DNA from: Solirubrobacter phytolaccae
Lineage (GTDB): Bacteria > Actinomycetota > Thermoleophilia > Solirubrobacterales > Solirubrobacteraceae
NCBI RefSeq assembly: GCF_027587195.1
Contig: NZ_JAPDDP010000064.1
Span: forward strand, 1-46,811
Direction of reading: 5' to 3'
DNA: 46,811 nt
In this document: positions 45,955 through 46,811 of the stretch, one piece after another
Layout: each line of letters starts with the position of its first letter
How positions within the stretch are numbered: position 1 is the first letter of the stretch
Notes under the pieces: model-generated
What the model was told of the DNA's origin: nothing
Databases searched by the model: none
The model's input: the letters and a program-made list of their open reading frames with translations, nothing else
Translations under genes and position numbers: made by a program

Positions 45955-46811
45955 GTGCGTACAGTCGCCGCTCTGCCTGTCCAGCAGCCCGATCAGCGGA
46001 TTCTCTTTGCACGCCAGCGACGCTGGATTCGTGTCGCTGCGTCCTGCGCGCTCGGCAGCATGCTGCTGCTCTACGTCACCCCGATCGCGCAGGCCGCCCC
46101 GGGTGACCAGGCCGACCCGCCGCTTCCCGGCGTCGTCAGCCCGCAGCTGACGTTCCCTCAGTACGAGCCGCCTAAACCGAATCCTTCCGACGAGCGGGAA
46201 ACGTCGGCCGAAGAGCCCAAGGTCGAGGACGCCGAGCCCGCGGAGCAGCCCGCCGAGCCGGCCCCGCAGCCCCCGCAGACGGCGCCCGCGCAGACGCAGG
46301 AGCAGGCGCCCGCGCAGCCCCAGCCGGCCGCGCCCGCCGAGCAGCCCGTCGTCGACAAGGACGACTACGCCGTCGAGAAGCCCGCGCCGGCCGAGTCCGA
46401 GGAGGACGAGGCCCCGCTGACCGACCGCGACGAGTCGAGCCCGATGGCGCCGATGTCGAGCGACCAGGTCACCCAGGGCCACCGCCAGGCCGCCCCGGAC
46501 CCGCTCGCCGAGGCCGCCCCGCAGCCCGCCGTCTCCCTCACCGAGACCCAGCAGCTGCTCGAGAAGGCCGCGACCGCGCCGACCCCGACGCCCGTCCCGG
46601 TCACCCCGGCCCCGGCCCCGGCCACCGCCGCGGTCGTCGCGCCGGTCACCACGAGCGACGCCCCCGTCGCCGCGGCGAGCACCGCCGCGTCGTCGGACGC
46701 CGCCGCGCCCGCGGGCGAGTCCGCGTCCGCTGGCAAGGCTCCCTCGGGTGCCGCCGCCGGACGCATGTGCCACGGCCGGCACGAGCAACGCCGCGGCGAG
46801 CGGGAGTGTGA
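45955..46811 (+). CDS. N-terminal part of a Pro/Ala-rich secreted protein (partial)
   Basis: An open frame runs from the GTG at 45955 to the window edge (285 codons), with no stop. Residues about 20-50 give a basic n-region and one hydrophobic segment (RRWIRVAASCALGSMLLLY...IAQA), a signal peptide with a long n-region; ATG at 46060 is an alternative start. After PGDQADPPLPGVVSPQLTFPQ comes a long Pro/Ala/Glu/Gln low-complexity linker. This N-terminal design is common in large secreted polymorphic-toxin/RHS or adhesin proteins, but the rest is missing, so no function is claimed. Near 46740-46811 the neighbouring frame looks more protein-like than this one, suggesting an indel. Confidence 0.6.
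   Translation, partial: MRTVAALPVQQPDQRILFARQRRWIRVAASCALGSMLLLYVTPIAQAAPGDQADPPLPGVVSPQLTFPQYEPPKPNPSDERETSAEEPKVEDAEPAEQPAEPAPQPPQTAPAQTQEQAPAQPQPAAPAEQPVVDKDDYAVEKPAPAESEEDEAPLTDRDESSPMAPMSSDQVTQGHRQAAPDPLAEAAPQPAVSLTETQQLLEKAATAPTPTPVPVTPAPAPATAAVVAPVTTSDAPVAAASTAASSDAAAPAGESASAGKAPSGAAAGRMCHGRHEQRRGEREC

Overview
The window is about 70+ % GC, densely packed, uses GTG and TTG starts freely, and has many 4-nt stop/start overlaps. Together with the gene families present (PHP-glycosyltransferase fusion, secreted RTX/TSP3 proteins, WYL regulator, SpoIIE-type phosphatase, stand-alone LigD polymerase domain) this points to a non-photosynthetic actinobacterium, most likely of the Thermoleophilia/Solirubrobacterales type. 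That assignment is inference from sequence style and recalled families, not from a marker gene. A low-complexity tandem repeat sits at the left end and the last gene runs off the right end, so the window may be a whole draft contig.

Layout. (1) 0.1-2 kb: WYL regulator divergent from a two-gene hypothetical pair. (2) 2-5 kb: transketolase and transaldolase (pentose phosphate pathway), minus strand. (3) 5.1-7.7 kb: a 65-aa ORF, then a translationally coupled pair that reads as homogentisate phytyl/prenyltransferase (VTE2/HPT type) plus a plant/archaeal VTE3-type quinol methyltransferase, and a divergent SRPBCC-like gene. (4) 7.8-10.1 kb: a GAF/PAS/SpoIIE phosphatase. (5) 10.1-16.9 kb: one long minus-strand operon with coupled genes: PHP-GT4 fusion, 85-aa ORF carrying a perfect palindrome, GT4, DUF2334 deacetylase, GH63-like glycosidase, USP-like protein and, last, a tocopherol-cyclase (VTE1) homologue. 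(6) 17-19.9 kb: divergent GH31 and phosphodiester glycosidase genes. (7) 19.9-21.6 kb: LigD polymerase domain and a SIMPL protein. (8) 21.7-23 kb: GT4. (9) 23-29.2 kb: gltB-gltD glutamate synthase. (10) 29.2-38.1 kb: an exported-protein island: two M28 peptidases, two RTX-type proteins and a thrombospondin-type-3 protein. (11) 38.2-42.4 kb: lipoprotein beta-propeller, polytopic membrane protein with a His-rich mature N-terminus, small Cys-rich exported protein, cysteine-desulfurase-like enzyme, Nudix hydrolase. (12) 42.5 kb to the end: secreted M36 metalloprotease and the start of a Pro/Ala-rich exported protein.

The most notable observation is that homologues of three of the tocochromanol enzymes (VTE1, VTE2, VTE3) lie within 5.5 kb in what looks like a non-photosynthetic actinobacterium. 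A second is an identical 10-bp-specified palindrome, CTACG-N3-CGTAG, upstream of both M28 peptidases. No gap longer than 300 bases lacks a gene; the largest, 32806-33045, is the divergent promoter region described below. I saw no tRNA, rRNA, CRISPR array or insertion sequence.
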